Shown: positions 1 through 8,831, counted from the first letter of the stretch. The stretch: DNA of 46,976 bases from Novosphingobium lentum NBRC 107847 (GCF_001590965.1 NZ_BCTW01000026.1:1-46976), one strand, 5' to 3'. Program-made: numbers and translations. Notes: a model not told the origin generated them from the letters alone.

Positions 1-39
1 ACCCTCATTGTCGGCGAGCAGGTTCTTGAAAAACTTCAT
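1..39 (-). CDS. Flp family type IVb pilin, N-terminal fragment (runs off left edge)
   Basis: Thirteen codons are visible, MKFFKNLLADNEG. A purine-rich Shine-Dalgarno stretch (AGGGGA on the minus strand) lies just upstream of the ATG at 39. Flp pilins start with a short positive leader (MKFxKNLLxDxxG) that is cut after the Gly by a prepilin peptidase, and the helical segment ATAIEYGLI follows. The window ends exactly at that Gly, so the diagnostic part is not visible. The call rests on leader similarity and is an inference. A type IV prepilin peptidase that could process such a leader is encoded at 17155-17949. Confidence 0.5.
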   Translation of the reverse strand, partial: MKFFKNLLADNEG

Positions 40-311
40 GGCAAATTCCCCTAAACATCAATTCGAGACGAATACGCGCTCAGATCCCGATGAGCACATG
101 AAGGGCTTCTACTTACTATTGACGAAAGATAAGTTAACGAAAGGCAGGGGCGCGCGATCGAGCAGGCCAGGTGTCGGCAGTCCAAACTGAGCGGGTCTCT
201 CGCCAGTGCTGGAATGCGGCCGCGCGCGCCAGTGCTTGACGGCAGACAGCCGCTGCGATTGTGTGGGTGTTGCGGACCTGCGGCGACATGCAGGATGTCC
301 GGGAGGATGCC
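40..311. other. Divergent intergenic region
   Basis: This 272 bp region separates the leftward pilin fragment from the rightward methyltransferase, so promoters for both should lie here. An AT-rich patch at about 107-145, including a GTTAAC palindrome at about 133-138, stands out from the GC-rich surroundings. No convincing paired -35/-10 boxes were identified. No ORF in it looks coding. Confidence 0.4.
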
Positions 312-941
312 ATGGGTTTCAAGGCTTGGTACGATGCGCATGTCATGCCGCGGATGATTCGTTGCGCCTGCAGTGCGCCGGGAATCATGGATCGCCGGGC
401 CTCTGTCGTGCCGCTTGCGTCGGGCAGGGTCTTCGAACTGGGCTGTGGCGGCGGGATCAACCAGGCCTTCTACGACACCGACCGGGTGACGGCCTTTGCC
501 GGGATCGACCCATCGCCCAAGCTGCTTGATTATGCGCGCGAACAAGCTCGTACAAAGGGCTGGGATGCCGATATCCGCCAGGGTTTCGGCGAGGACATAC
601 CGTTCGGCGATGAACGCTTCGACACCGTGGTGTGCACGTATACCCTGTGCTCGGTGGACGATCCGGCGCGCGTTCTGGCGGAACTGCGGCGCGTGCTGGT
701 TCCGGGGGGAACGCTGCTGTTCCTGGAGCACGGTCATTCACCCGATGCGGGCGTCGCGCGTTGGCAGCAGCGAATCGAACCGATGTGGAAGCCGATGATG
801 GGGGGCTGCCATCTGACCCGCCCCATCGGGCCAGCGGTGCGTGCTGCCGGGTTCAGTGTCGAACCGATCGGCTCCGGCTACATGCCGAGGATGCCGCGGT
901 GGGCGTCGTGGATGGAATGGGGCGCGGCGGTCAGAGCCTGA
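312..941 (+). CDS. Class I SAM-dependent methyltransferase
   Basis: Predicted cytoplasmic methyltransferase of about 209 residues in the UbiE/Methyltransf_11 group; the substrate is unknown. Motif I is visible as FELGCGGG near residue 40, an acidic residue after strand 2 (GIDPSPK) would hold the SAM ribose, and FDTVVCTYTLCSVDDP followed by a VPGG turn matches motifs IV-VI. The ATG at 312 was chosen because GGGAGG ends 5 nt upstream. The same frame is open back to 261, which would only add a non-conserved tail. It converges on rne with a shared terminator between them. Confidence 0.85.
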   Translation: MGFKAWYDAHVMPRMIRCACSAPGIMDRRASVVPLASGRVFELGCGGGINQAFYDTDRVTAFAGIDPSPKLLDYAREQARTKGWDADIRQGFGEDIPFGDERFDTVVCTYTLCSVDDPARVLAELRRVLVPGGTLLFLEHGHSPDAGVARWQQRIEPMWKPMMGGCHLTRPIGPAVRAAGFSVEPIGSGYMPRMPRWASWMEWGAAVRA

Positions 942-979
942 TGATCGATCCCCCGGATTTCGCCGGGGGATCGCATCAT
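941..979. terminator. Bidirectional hairpin terminator between methyltransferase and rne
   Basis: Perfect 11 bp stem (946-956 with 963-973, core GATCCCCCGG) and a 6 nt loop. It is extended by five more pairs (941-945 with 975-979) across a single bulged base. It sits between two convergent genes. There is no strong T-run on either side, so it may act mainly as a 3' stabiliser. Confidence 0.75.
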
Positions 980-997
980 CGTTTGCTCTGCTCAGCG

Positions 998-3940
998 TCA
1001 GCCGAACGTGCGCTGCCACCAGCCGCGACGCGGTTCGCCGTCGGCTTCGGCGGCAACCGGAGCGGGTTCGTCGGTGCCGGCCGCGACCGGTTCTTCGTTG
1101 ACCGGTTCCGTCACGGCGACGTGCTCGGGCGCGGCAACCGCCTCGACGGACGTTTCGGCTTCGCTGGCCTTCTTAGCCCGGCTCCGACGCGCCTTGGCGG
1201 GGGCGGGCGCTTCGGCCGCTCCTGCCACTTCGACGTCAGCTTCGGGTTCGGGCGAGGGCGCCACGACAGCGGACTCGTCCGTGGCCGCAACCGCCTTGGG
1301 CTTGCGCACACGCTTCTTCGGTGCGGGCGCCTCGTCCGTTTCAGCTACCGGGACATCGGCGACGTCGTCCGTCGCCACATCGACCTTGCGCCGGCGGCTG
1401 CGCTTCTTCGGCGCGGCTTCAGGTGCGTCGTCGATATTGGCGTCTGCGTCAGGGCGCGCATCCGATGCCGGTTCATCGATTTCGGCCGGTTGGCCGTCAT
1501 CGGACTGATCGGCAGAGTCCCGATCCGGCGCAGCGTCATCCGCACCTTCATCGCCGACGATCGCATTGCCGTTGGCATCCTCGCGCGCCCCCCCGCGCCG
1601 ACGACGACCGCGACGGCGGCGCTTGCGCTGCCCGCCTTCGCCATCTTCGGCAGACGCAGCATCAGTACCCGGACGGCCTTCTTCGGCTGACCCGTTCCCG
1701 GCATCGGTGGTGTCGGCTTCGTAATCACCGTCATCGCCATCGCCCGCTTCGCGTTCGCTACCCTCGGCCTGGCCTTCGCCCGTCACATCGCCATCGGCGC
1801 GATCGCGGCTGCGACCCCGGCGACGTTTGCGACGCTTGCGACGGCCATCGCTGTCCGTATCGCCCGAGGCGCCTTCGCGCGGGGCACGGTCGGCACGGTC
1901 GGCACGGTCGGCGCGATCGGAACCCTCGTCGCGGGCTTCCTCTTCGTCGTCGAACTCCTCCTCGTCCTCGATGAAGTCCTCTTCGGGCTCCTCGATGATC
2001 GGTTCGAAGCGTGGGATGAATTCCGGACGCGGCCCACGCGCGGCCACGCGCATCTTGGCACCCTCGTTCTCGCCTTCGGGGATCACCTCGACGGCGACGC
2101 CGTAGCGGTCCTCGATCTCGGCAAGGTCTCCGCGCTTGGCATTGAGCACGTAGATCGCGGCTTCCTGGCTGGCGTAGAGTGTGATGATGCTGCCCTTGCC
2201 CTTGGCCGCTTCATCCTCGATCATGCGCAACGCGGAAAGACCTGCCGACGAAGCGGTGCGGACCAGGCCCGAACCGTCGCAGTGCGGGCAGCCGCGGGTG
2301 GTCGCCTCAAGCACGCCGGTGCGCAGGCGCTGACGGCTCATCTCCATCAGGCCGAAGCCCGAAATGCGGCCGACCTGGATGCGCGCGCGATCGTTCTTCA
2401 GCGAATCCTTCATCACCTTCTCGACCTTGCGGACGTTCGATCCGTACTCCATGTCGATGAAGTCGATGACGACGAGCCCGGCCATGTCGCGCAGGCGCAA
2501 CTGGCGGGCGATCTCGCGCGCGGCTTCCAGGTTGGTGGACAGCGCGGTCGCCTCGATCCCGTGTTCCTTGGTGGAACGACCCGAGTTGATGTCGATCGAA
2601 ACCAGTGCCTCGGTCGGGTTGATCACGAGGTAGCCGCCCGACTTGAGCTGCACCACCGGATCGTACATCGCGGTCAGCTGGTCTTCGGCGCCATAACGCT
2701 GGAACAGCGGCACGGGGTCGGCATACTGGACGACCCGGCGCGAATGGCTGGGCATCAGCAGCTTCATGAAGTCCTTGGCCGCGCGGTAGCCCGCTTCGCC
2801 TTCGACCATCACTTCCTCGATTTCGCGATTGTAGATGTCGCGGATCGCCCGCTTCACCAGATCGCTGTCCGAATGGATCAGGGCAGGGGCGCTCGACTTG
2901 AGCGTCTGTTCGCGGATCTCGTCCCACAGCCGGGCGAGATAATCGAAATCGCGCTTGATCTCGGGCTTGGTGCGCTGGAGCCCGGCGGTGCGCACGATGC
3001 AGCTCATCGACTTGGGCAGGTCGAGTTCGCCGATGATCGTCTTCAGGCGCTTGCGATCGGTCGCCGAGCTGATCTTGCGGCTGATACCGCCACCATGGCT
3101 CGAATTGGGCATCAGCACGCAATAACGACCGGCCAGGCTGAGGTAGCTGGTCAGCGCCGCGCCCTTGTTGCCGCGTTCTTCCTTGACGACCTGCACCAGC
3201 AGCACCTGACGCCGCTGGATGACGTCCTGAATCTTGTAGCGGCGGCGCAGCGCCATGCGCTTGTCGCGCAGATCGTCGGCCTGCTTGGTTTGCGCGCGGC
3301 CTCCCTTGCGGCGGCCCCGGCGCGGACGGCTGTTGCTGTCCTCGTCGCTTTCATCGCCGCCTTCGCGGGCTTCCTCGCCCTCGTGGTCGAAGCCGTTATC
3401 GACATGGCCACCCTCGATCGTGGCGACCTGGTCCTTCTCCGACGTATCGACCTCGGACACGCCGTCGTCTCCGGCGAAATCGTCTGCCAGCGACTCGCCG
3501 CGATCATCCGACTCGTCGTGGTCGCCAGCATCGTCGCGGTCATAAGCGTCGCGGTCATGGGCATCGCCGCGATCGTCGTCGTGGTCCGCATCGCGATCCT
3601 CGGCTTCGTCTTCGGCTTCCTCGGCGGCGCGCAGCGCGGCTTCTTCTTCGGCGTGCGCGGCTTCTTCGGCCAGCAGCGCCTCGCGGTCCTCGCGCGGGAT
3701 CTGGTAGTAGTCGGGGTGAATTTCGCTGAAGGCGAGGAACCCGTGACGGTTGCCGCCGAAATCGACGAACGCCGCCTGCAGCGACGGTTCGACCCGCGTT
3801 ACCTTGGCGAGATAGATATTGCCCTTGATCTGCTTGTGATCAGAGGATTCGAAATCGAATTCTTCAATCCGGTTGCCTTTGAGCACCGCCACCCGGGTTT
3901 CTTCCTGGTGGCGCGCATCGATAAGCATGCGCGTTGTCAT
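998..3940 (-). CDS. rne: Ribonuclease E
   Basis: Endoribonuclease of the RNase E/G family, expected to start mRNA decay and rRNA/tRNA processing and to scaffold the degradosome. The 980 residues begin MTTRMLIDARHQEETRVAV, followed by an S1 domain (NIYLAKVTRVEPSLQAAFVD) that is split by an acidic, Asp/Arg-rich insert (about residues 90-225). The DNase I-like catalytic part carries the two metal-binding Asp residues in SIDINSGRS (about 447) and VVIDFIDME (about 491). A Zn-link CPHC lies near residue 550. From about 620 to the end the protein is low-complexity, with alternating acidic, KRRRR and Ala/Pro-rich blocks, ending GWWQRTFG. Internal S1 inserts are known in alphaproteobacterial RNase E. 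It has a long leader (see 3941-4416). Confidence 0.97.
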   Translation of the reverse strand: MTTRMLIDARHQEETRVAVLKGNRIEEFDFESSDHKQIKGNIYLAKVTRVEPSLQAAFVDFGGNRHGFLAFSEIHPDYYQIPREDREALLAEEAAHAEEEAALRAAEEAEDEAEDRDADHDDDRGDAHDRDAYDRDDAGDHDESDDRGESLADDFAGDDGVSEVDTSEKDQVATIEGGHVDNGFDHEGEEAREGGDESDEDSNSRPRRGRRKGGRAQTKQADDLRDKRMALRRRYKIQDVIQRRQVLLVQVVKEERGNKGAALTSYLSLAGRYCVLMPNSSHGGGISRKISSATDRKRLKTIIGELDLPKSMSCIVRTAGLQRTKPEIKRDFDYLARLWDEIREQTLKSSAPALIHSDSDLVKRAIRDIYNREIEEVMVEGEAGYRAAKDFMKLLMPSHSRRVVQYADPVPLFQRYGAEDQLTAMYDPVVQLKSGGYLVINPTEALVSIDINSGRSTKEHGIEATALSTNLEAAREIARQLRLRDMAGLVVIDFIDMEYGSNVRKVEKVMKDSLKNDRARIQVGRISGFGLMEMSRQRLRTGVLEATTRGCPHCDGSGLVRTASSAGLSALRMIEDEAAKGKGSIITLYASQEAAIYVLNAKRGDLAEIEDRYGVAVEVIPEGENEGAKMRVAARGPRPEFIPRFEPIIEEPEEDFIEDEEEFDDEEEARDEGSDRADRADRADRAPREGASGDTDSDGRRKRRKRRRGRSRDRADGDVTGEGQAEGSEREAGDGDDGDYEADTTDAGNGSAEEGRPGTDAASAEDGEGGQRKRRRRGRRRRGGAREDANGNAIVGDEGADDAAPDRDSADQSDDGQPAEIDEPASDARPDADANIDDAPEAAPKKRSRRRKVDVATDDVADVPVAETDEAPAPKKRVRKPKAVAATDESAVVAPSPEPEADVEVAGAAEAPAPAKARRSRAKKASEAETSVEAVAAPEHVAVTEPVNEEPVAAGTDEPAPVAAEADGEPRRGWWQRTFG

Positions 3941-4416
3941 CGTAAAATCTCCAGCCGCGCCTGCGCAGGGTTAGCCCCCACTGCGCGTCGCGGATAATTG
4001 TTGTTGTGCCGCGACACGCCGAAAGTCGGGCGTAGGCCCGGGTGCGGTGTGTCGCTGATGCGGAAATGCCGGTTCGGAGCGCATGGGTGGAACACCCGGG
4101 GCGCTCTCCGCCCGGCGGCGGTTGGCGTGTGTCTGCGGTGACGATGCCGATCAGCGAGATGCTGGCCGGCGAACAGTTCTTGCCGTTTGCGGTCCACGCC
4201 GTGCGGCCCTCGTCGGGGCGCCTCGGCTGGAACTCTACACGGCTCATCATCACGGCATCAACCTTTGCGCGGGGATCTTGGGCATCAGCCCGGCCACCCC
4301 GCATCTTGCAGAGCCAAGGCCAGCGATCCTGCAACCGGAAAGGTAGCGCCGCCCTGCTATTCGCCGTCGATTCGGGCGTGGTGGCGGCTGGATATGGAGC
4401 TGGCTCGCTCCGATAA
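3941..4416 (-). promoter_or_regulatory. rne: Long 5' leader of rne; no gene seen
   Basis: The 608 bp between rne and the amidase gene contains no ORF that resembles a known protein. If the promoter at 4422-4450 is correct, about 475 nt of it is untranslated rne leader. Self-complementary stretches are visible in the proximal part, for example CGACAC near 4050 pairing with GTGTCG near 4010, and a hairpin around 3955-3985. In E. coli, RNase E controls its own synthesis through a long structured leader; a similar role here is inferred from leader length only. Confidence 0.4.
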
Positions 4417-4421
4417 GATGG

Positions 4422-4450
4422 GTGCTAGCACCGCAATTGCAAAGCGGCAA
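4422..4450 (-). promoter_or_regulatory. Candidate rne promoter
   Basis: On the minus strand TTGCCG (4450-4445) and TAGCAC (4427-4422) are separated by exactly 17 bp. Read with Caulobacter-type spacing, TTGCCGC, 14 nt and GCTAGCAC match the alphaproteobacterial housekeeping consensus with one mismatch in each box. The -10 box sits inside the palindrome GGTGCTAGCACC (4421-4432), which could also bind a regulator. Confidence 0.45.
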
Positions 4451-4548
4451 TTAAAACAATCCCGAAAAGGTACGCAGGGTCACCCGCCACCGACCCGGTG
4501 CGATTTGCACTGGACCGGCGATCCGGCGGCAAGGCATAGGCTGCGGCA

Positions 4549-5451
4549 ATGACCCAGCGCGACCGGACTGCTGCAAGACCTGGCCTGCCCACGCTGGCAT
4601 CGGTTCTGGCCTTGTGCGCCTGCGCATCCGCCAGCCTTATGCTGGGCGGCTGCGGTGCGCAAATGCAGGGCCGGGTGCCGTCCTATGTCGTGCGGGTCGA
4701 ACTGCCCGATGCCGGGGGCACGATCGGGCTTCCGCAGATCGAAGGACCGGCAGATGCCAGCCGTCCGCTGGTGGTGATCGATGCTGGCCACGGCGGGCAT
4801 GATCCGGGGGCGAGCGGCGCCGGGAGCTTGCGTGAAAAGAACGTCACGCTGGCGTTGGTACAGGCGGTGCGCGATGCGCTGGTGGCCGACGGCCGCGTGC
4901 GCGTGGCGCTCACCCGTGACACCGATCGGTTCCTGGTGCTGCAGGAGCGATCGGGCATCGCGCGACGCATGGATGCCAACCTGTTCGTGTCGATCCATGC
5001 CGATGCGGCAGACAGCGATGCGGCGCATGGCGCGACCATCTATACCCTGTCCGACCGCGCATCCGACGATATCGCCGCCAGCCTCGCCAGCCGGGAAAAC
5101 CGCGCCGACATCGTCAACGGCGTGTCGCTGGGTGACAAGTCCGACGCAGTAACCTCGATCCTGCTCGATCTGTCGCGCCGCGAAACGCGCGAGCAATCGG
5201 GGCGATTCTCCGATCTCGTCCTGCGCGAAGGCGGCGATCGTCTGGCGTTCCATGCCGATCCGCAACGGCAGGCGGCATTCGTGGTGCTCAAGTCGCTCGA
5301 CGTCCCGTCGGCGCTGATCGAGGCGGGCTATATCAGCAGCGCCGATGACGCCGCGCGGCTGACGTCGCCGGCCTGGCGCAAGGAATTCGCGCGCGCCGTG
5401 GCCGGCGCCATCGAGATCTTCCTGGCCCGCCAATCGGTCGCGCGGCCGTAA
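4549..5451 (+). CDS. N-acetylmuramoyl-L-alanine amidase (Amidase_3), probable lipoprotein
   Basis: Zinc amidase that cuts the amide bond between N-acetylmuramic acid and the stem peptide, used in cell separation and wall turnover. The 300 residues begin with a signal peptide ending in a lipobox-like LGGC (Cys35), so it may be a periplasmic lipoprotein. The Amidase_3 domain covers about residues 74-293, with zinc ligands visible in VIDAGHGGHDPG (His), REKNVTL (Glu) and SIHADA (His), and the catalytic Glu in ALIEAGYIS. No clear Shine-Dalgarno precedes the ATG. It lacks an AMIN targeting domain. It is followed by PBP1A, a frequent pairing in sphingomonads. Confidence 0.93.
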   Translation: MTQRDRTAARPGLPTLASVLALCACASASLMLGGCGAQMQGRVPSYVVRVELPDAGGTIGLPQIEGPADASRPLVVIDAGHGGHDPGASGAGSLREKNVTLALVQAVRDALVADGRVRVALTRDTDRFLVLQERSGIARRMDANLFVSIHADAADSDAAHGATIYTLSDRASDDIAASLASRENRADIVNGVSLGDKSDAVTSILLDLSRRETREQSGRFSDLVLREGGDRLAFHADPQRQAAFVVLKSLDVPSALIEAGYISSADDAARLTSPAWRKEFARAVAGAIEIFLARQSVARP

Positions 5452-5564
5452 TCGCGCCGCTGCAAGTCCATTCCGGCGCAAATCGGCGCTGCGAACCGCC
5501 AATTCACGTCGGCCCTGCTTAGTTCTGGCGTCGCCCGAAAGTTGCATGCTAGAGGGCGCGCAAC

Positions 5565-8126
5565 ATGGCCGACGACACGCCCGCAGAGAGCTCCGCGCAG
5601 AGCCCCGCACACAGCTCCGCCGAGAGCATCAGCTATCGCGTTCGCCGCGAAGCGAGCGGCATTGCCCAGTGGTTTCGCCGAAACTGGCACGACAGCAAGT
5701 GGTTTCGCCGCGGTGCGATCGTGCTTGCGCTCGCCGCGTTGCTCAATGTGCTCGTGTGGGTGTTCGTGGCACGCGGCCTGCCGTCTGCCGACACGCTGTT
5801 GACGTACGAGCCGCCGCTGCCCACGATGGTGCGCGGGTATGACGGTGAAATCGTCTCGAGCTATGCCCGCGACCGCCGCGTGCAACTGCGCTTCGTCGAT
5901 TTCCCCAAGCCGCTGATCAACGCCTATCTGTCCGCCGAGGACAAGTCGTTCTTCAGCCATGGTGGCGTCGACTATACCGGCCTGGTCGGTGCGGTGTTCG
6001 ATTACGTGACCAAGTTCGGTTCGGGCAAGCGCGCGCGCGGCGGCTCCACGATCACCCAGCAGGTCGCCAAGAACATCCTGATCGGCAACGAATATTCGGT
6101 TACCCGCAAGCTCAAGGAAATGATCCTCGCGCGGCGTATCGAAGCGGTGCTGACCAAGCAGCAGATCCTCGAGCTGTACCTCAACCAGATTCCGCTCGGG
6201 CGGCGCAGCTTCGGCGTGCAGGCGGCATCGCGCGCGTATTTCGACAAGGACGTCGGCGACCTGCAACTGCACGAGGCGGCGTTCCTGGCGATCCTGCCCA
6301 AGGCGCCCGAAACCTATGGCCGCGCCAAGTTTGCCGGCCTGGCGATGGAACGGCGCAACTGGGTGCTCGACCAGATGGTCAAGAATGGCGGGGCCACGCG
6401 CGAACAGGCCGACACGGCCAAGGCGCAACCGCTTGGGCTGGTGCAGCAGCGTGGTGAAAATTACGATGCCGACGCCGGCTATTTCCTCGAAGAAGTGCGC
6501 CGCCAGCTGATCGGCAAGTTCGGCGAAAATGCCGAGGAGGGCCCGCACAGCGTCTATGCCGGTGGACTGTGGGTGCGCACCTCGCTCGACACCCGGCTGC
6601 AGAAATCGGCGCAGGATGCGTTGCGCGCGGGTCTGTTGCGCTATTCGGGCGGACGCGGCTGGCATGGTCCAATCAGTACCGTGGACGTTTCCGGCGACCA
6701 CTGGCAGACCGAGCTCATCACCGCCAACGTTGGCGTCCACTACCTCGACTGGCGCGTCGGCGCGGTGCTCGAAGTCAGTGGCGGCAATGGACGGATCGGC
6801 TTTGCCGACGGCAGCACCGGTGCGCTCACCGGGTTGCCGGCCGGTCCTAAGCCGGGTGACGTCATAGCGGTCGCACCCAACGGCAGCACCAGCTTCTCGC
6901 TGCGCAACATTCCCGAAGTGTCGGGCGGCATGGTCGTCGAGGATCCGCAGAACGGCCGCGTGCTGGCGATGCAGGGCGGCTTCGATGCGCGCCTGGGCTC
7001 GTTCAACCGCGCCACGCAGGCGCTGCGCCAGCCGGGGTCCACGATCAAGCCGTTCGTCTATGCCACCGCGCTCGACAACGGCATGAGCCCGGCGTCGCAA
7101 GTGGTCGACGGCACGTTCTGCGTCTACCAAGGCGCTGCGCTGGGCCAGAAGTGCTTCAAGAACTTCGGCGACGAAGGCGGGGGCGGCACGCACACCATGC
7201 GCTGGGGGCTTGAGCAATCGCGCAACCTGATGACCGTGCGGATCGCCAACGACACCGGGATGGATCACGTCGTGCGGCAGATCAAGGCGGTCGGGATCGG
7301 CGATTACCAGCCTTACCTCTCGATGGCGCTGGGCGCGGGCGACACCACCGTGGCGCGGATGGTCAACGCTTATGCCGCGCTCGCCAACCAGGGGCGCCAG
7401 CATGCGCAGACGCTGGTCGATTATGTCGAGGACCGCAACGGCAAGCTGATCTGGCGGTCCGACAACCGCCATTGCGACGGGTGCAACATGGGGCAGTGGG
7501 ATGGCAAGCCGATGCCGCGCTTCCAGCAGGCCGGGCACCAGGTGCTCGACCAGCGCACGGCGTATCAGGTGGTCCACATGCTCGAAGGCGTTGTGGTGCG
7601 CGGCACTGCGGCCTCGCTGCGCGATCTGAACATGCCGCTGTTCGGCAAGACGGGCACGACATCGGGCCCGACCAACGTGTGGTTTGTCGGCGGCACGCCC
7701 GACATCATCGCCGGCGTCTATCTCGGCTACGACCAGCCGCGCAGCCTGGGCGGCTATGCCCAGGGCGGCCGGATCGCCGCGCCGATCTTCAAGCAGTTCG
7801 TGCAAACGACGCGCGACAAGTGGAGCGACATTCCGTTCGCGGTTCCGGCCGGCGTGCGCATGGTCCGCATCGATCGCGTATCGGGCAAGCGCGTGTTCGC
7901 GGGCACGCCGAACGACGAAGATCCCAAGGCGTCGATCATCTGGGAAGCGTTCAAGCCCGATTCCGAACCCAAGCGCACCGTGCGCCAGGACGAGATGAAC
8001 GCCAAGGAAGCGGTGCTGGAAGCGCTGCGCCGCGCGCGCGCCGCCCGGGGCCAAGGCCCGGTTGCACCGCCGACCGAAAAGAGCGTCGACGAAGGTTTCG
8101 TCGAGGAGCAGGGCGGAATTTACTGA
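5565..8126 (+). CDS. mrcA: Penicillin-binding protein 1A (bifunctional transglycosylase/transpeptidase)
   Basis: Class A PBP of 853 residues that polymerises and cross-links peptidoglycan in the periplasm. It has a short cytoplasmic tail, a membrane anchor (about residues 50-70), a GT51 glycosyltransferase domain with the catalytic Glu in AEDKSFFSHGG (about E125) and RGGSTITQQ, and an OB-like insert around residues 330-450. The transpeptidase domain carries S492-T-I-K495, S552-R-N and K695-T-G. All catalytic motifs are intact. It lies 113 bp downstream of the amidase on the same strand. Confidence 0.96.
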   Translation: MADDTPAESSAQSPAHSSAESISYRVRREASGIAQWFRRNWHDSKWFRRGAIVLALAALLNVLVWVFVARGLPSADTLLTYEPPLPTMVRGYDGEIVSSYARDRRVQLRFVDFPKPLINAYLSAEDKSFFSHGGVDYTGLVGAVFDYVTKFGSGKRARGGSTITQQVAKNILIGNEYSVTRKLKEMILARRIEAVLTKQQILELYLNQIPLGRRSFGVQAASRAYFDKDVGDLQLHEAAFLAILPKAPETYGRAKFAGLAMERRNWVLDQMVKNGGATREQADTAKAQPLGLVQQRGENYDADAGYFLEEVRRQLIGKFGENAEEGPHSVYAGGLWVRTSLDTRLQKSAQDALRAGLLRYSGGRGWHGPISTVDVSGDHWQTELITANVGVHYLDWRVGAVLEVSGGNGRIGFADGSTGALTGLPAGPKPGDVIAVAPNGSTSFSLRNIPEVSGGMVVEDPQNGRVLAMQGGFDARLGSFNRATQALRQPGSTIKPFVYATALDNGMSPASQVVDGTFCVYQGAALGQKCFKNFGDEGGGGTHTMRWGLEQSRNLMTVRIANDTGMDHVVRQIKAVGIGDYQPYLSMALGAGDTTVARMVNAYAALANQGRQHAQTLVDYVEDRNGKLIWRSDNRHCDGCNMGQWDGKPMPRFQQAGHQVLDQRTAYQVVHMLEGVVVRGTAASLRDLNMPLFGKTGTTSGPTNVWFVGGTPDIIAGVYLGYDQPRSLGGYAQGGRIAAPIFKQFVQTTRDKWSDIPFAVPAGVRMVRIDRVSGKRVFAGTPNDEDPKASIIWEAFKPDSEPKRTVRQDEMNAKEAVLEALRRARAARGQGPVAPPTEKSVDEGFVEEQGGIY

Positions 8127-8181
8127 TCGCGCCAGCAAATGGTTGTGCAAGGCGTTTGCGTTTCCTGTTAGGGTGCGTGCC

Positions 8182-8733
8182 ATGAACCGTCGCACCTTGT
8201 CACTGGCACTCGCCGCGCTCGCGCTCCTTGTCCCCACCGCTTCGCAGGCCGAACTGGCGCAAGGCGCGCACGCGCCCGATTTTGCGGCACGCGGCGCGCT
8301 GGGCGGTAAAGTGTTCAGCTTCAACCTGGCGCAGGCGCTCAAGCAGGGGCCGGTGGTGCTGTATTTCTTCCCCAAGGCGTTCACGCCGGGCTGCACCCTG
8401 GAAGCGCACGCCTTTGCCGAGGCGATCGACCAGTTCAAGGCCGCCGGCGCCACCGTGGTCGGCATGTCCACCGACGATCTTCCGGCGTTGCAGCGCTTTT
8501 CCAGCCTCGAATGCCGCGACAAGTTTCCGGTCGTCGGCGCCAGCGCGCAAGTGGTCGCGGCATATGATGTCGACCTCAAGCAAAGCGGCAAGTCGACCGG
8601 GCTGACCAGCCGCACCAGCTACGTCATCGGCCGTGACGGTCGCATCGTGATGGTCCATGCCGATATGGATTATCGCGATCATGTCCGCCTGACGCTGCAG
8701 GCTGTTCGGGCGCTGCACACTCCCCACCACTGA
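8182..8733 (+). CDS. Exported peroxiredoxin (AhpC/TSA, PrxQ/BCP-like)
   Basis: Thiol peroxidase of 183 residues with a Sec signal peptide (MNRRTLSLALAALALL...SQA, cut before about residue 24), so it should act in the periplasm. The peroxidatic Cys is C71 in FTPGCTLEAHAF. The position of the second Cys of E. coli BCP (five residues on) is His here. C111, 40 residues downstream in SLECRDKF, is a candidate resolving Cys, as in PrxQ enzymes that use a helix-3 Cys. The ATG at 8182 was chosen because it starts the signal peptide; the open frame upstream overlaps the end of the PBP1A gene. Confidence 0.88.
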   Translation: MNRRTLSLALAALALLVPTASQAELAQGAHAPDFAARGALGGKVFSFNLAQALKQGPVVLYFFPKAFTPGCTLEAHAFAEAIDQFKAAGATVVGMSTDDLPALQRFSSLECRDKFPVVGASAQVVAAYDVDLKQSGKSTGLTSRTSYVIGRDGRIVMVHADMDYRDHVRLTLQAVRALHTPHH

Positions 8734-8773
8734 GGGGGCCGGCGACGCGCGGCGTCGCGGAGAACGGCAAAGC

Positions 8774-8801
8774 TTTACTTGGGCCACCGCTCCGCTAGGG
8801 G
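8774..8801 (+). promoter_or_regulatory. Candidate prfB promoter
   Basis: TTTACT (8774-8779) and TAGGGG (8796-8801) with 16 bp between them, about 30 nt upstream of the prfB start. The -10 box is of the TAG type seen before other genes in this window. A short hairpin (CGACGC/GCGTCG) near 8744-8758 precedes it and could end transcription from the peroxiredoxin gene. Confidence 0.3.
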
Positions 8802-8831
8802 GATCGGCTCATTTTACGGAGTTCACCGATC

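Noticed and set aside
2282..3997. Long plus-strand open frame opposite rne.
   Set aside because: It is antisense to the conserved catalytic part of RNase E and shows no family resemblance; long opposite frames are expected in GC-rich DNA.
4042..4416. ORF in the rne-amidase gap.
   Set aside because: No similarity to a known protein, no ribosome binding site, and it lies in the likely rne leader.
5527..5555. Promoter directly before PBP1A based on TAGAGG.
   Set aside because: No acceptable -35 box at 16-18 bp and the transcript would be almost leaderless; co-transcription with the amidase is as likely.
5328..8615. Very long minus-strand open frame opposite the amidase and PBP1A genes.
   Set aside because: It lies opposite two genes with complete catalytic motifs and is rich in Arg, His and Ala as antisense frames in GC-rich DNA are.
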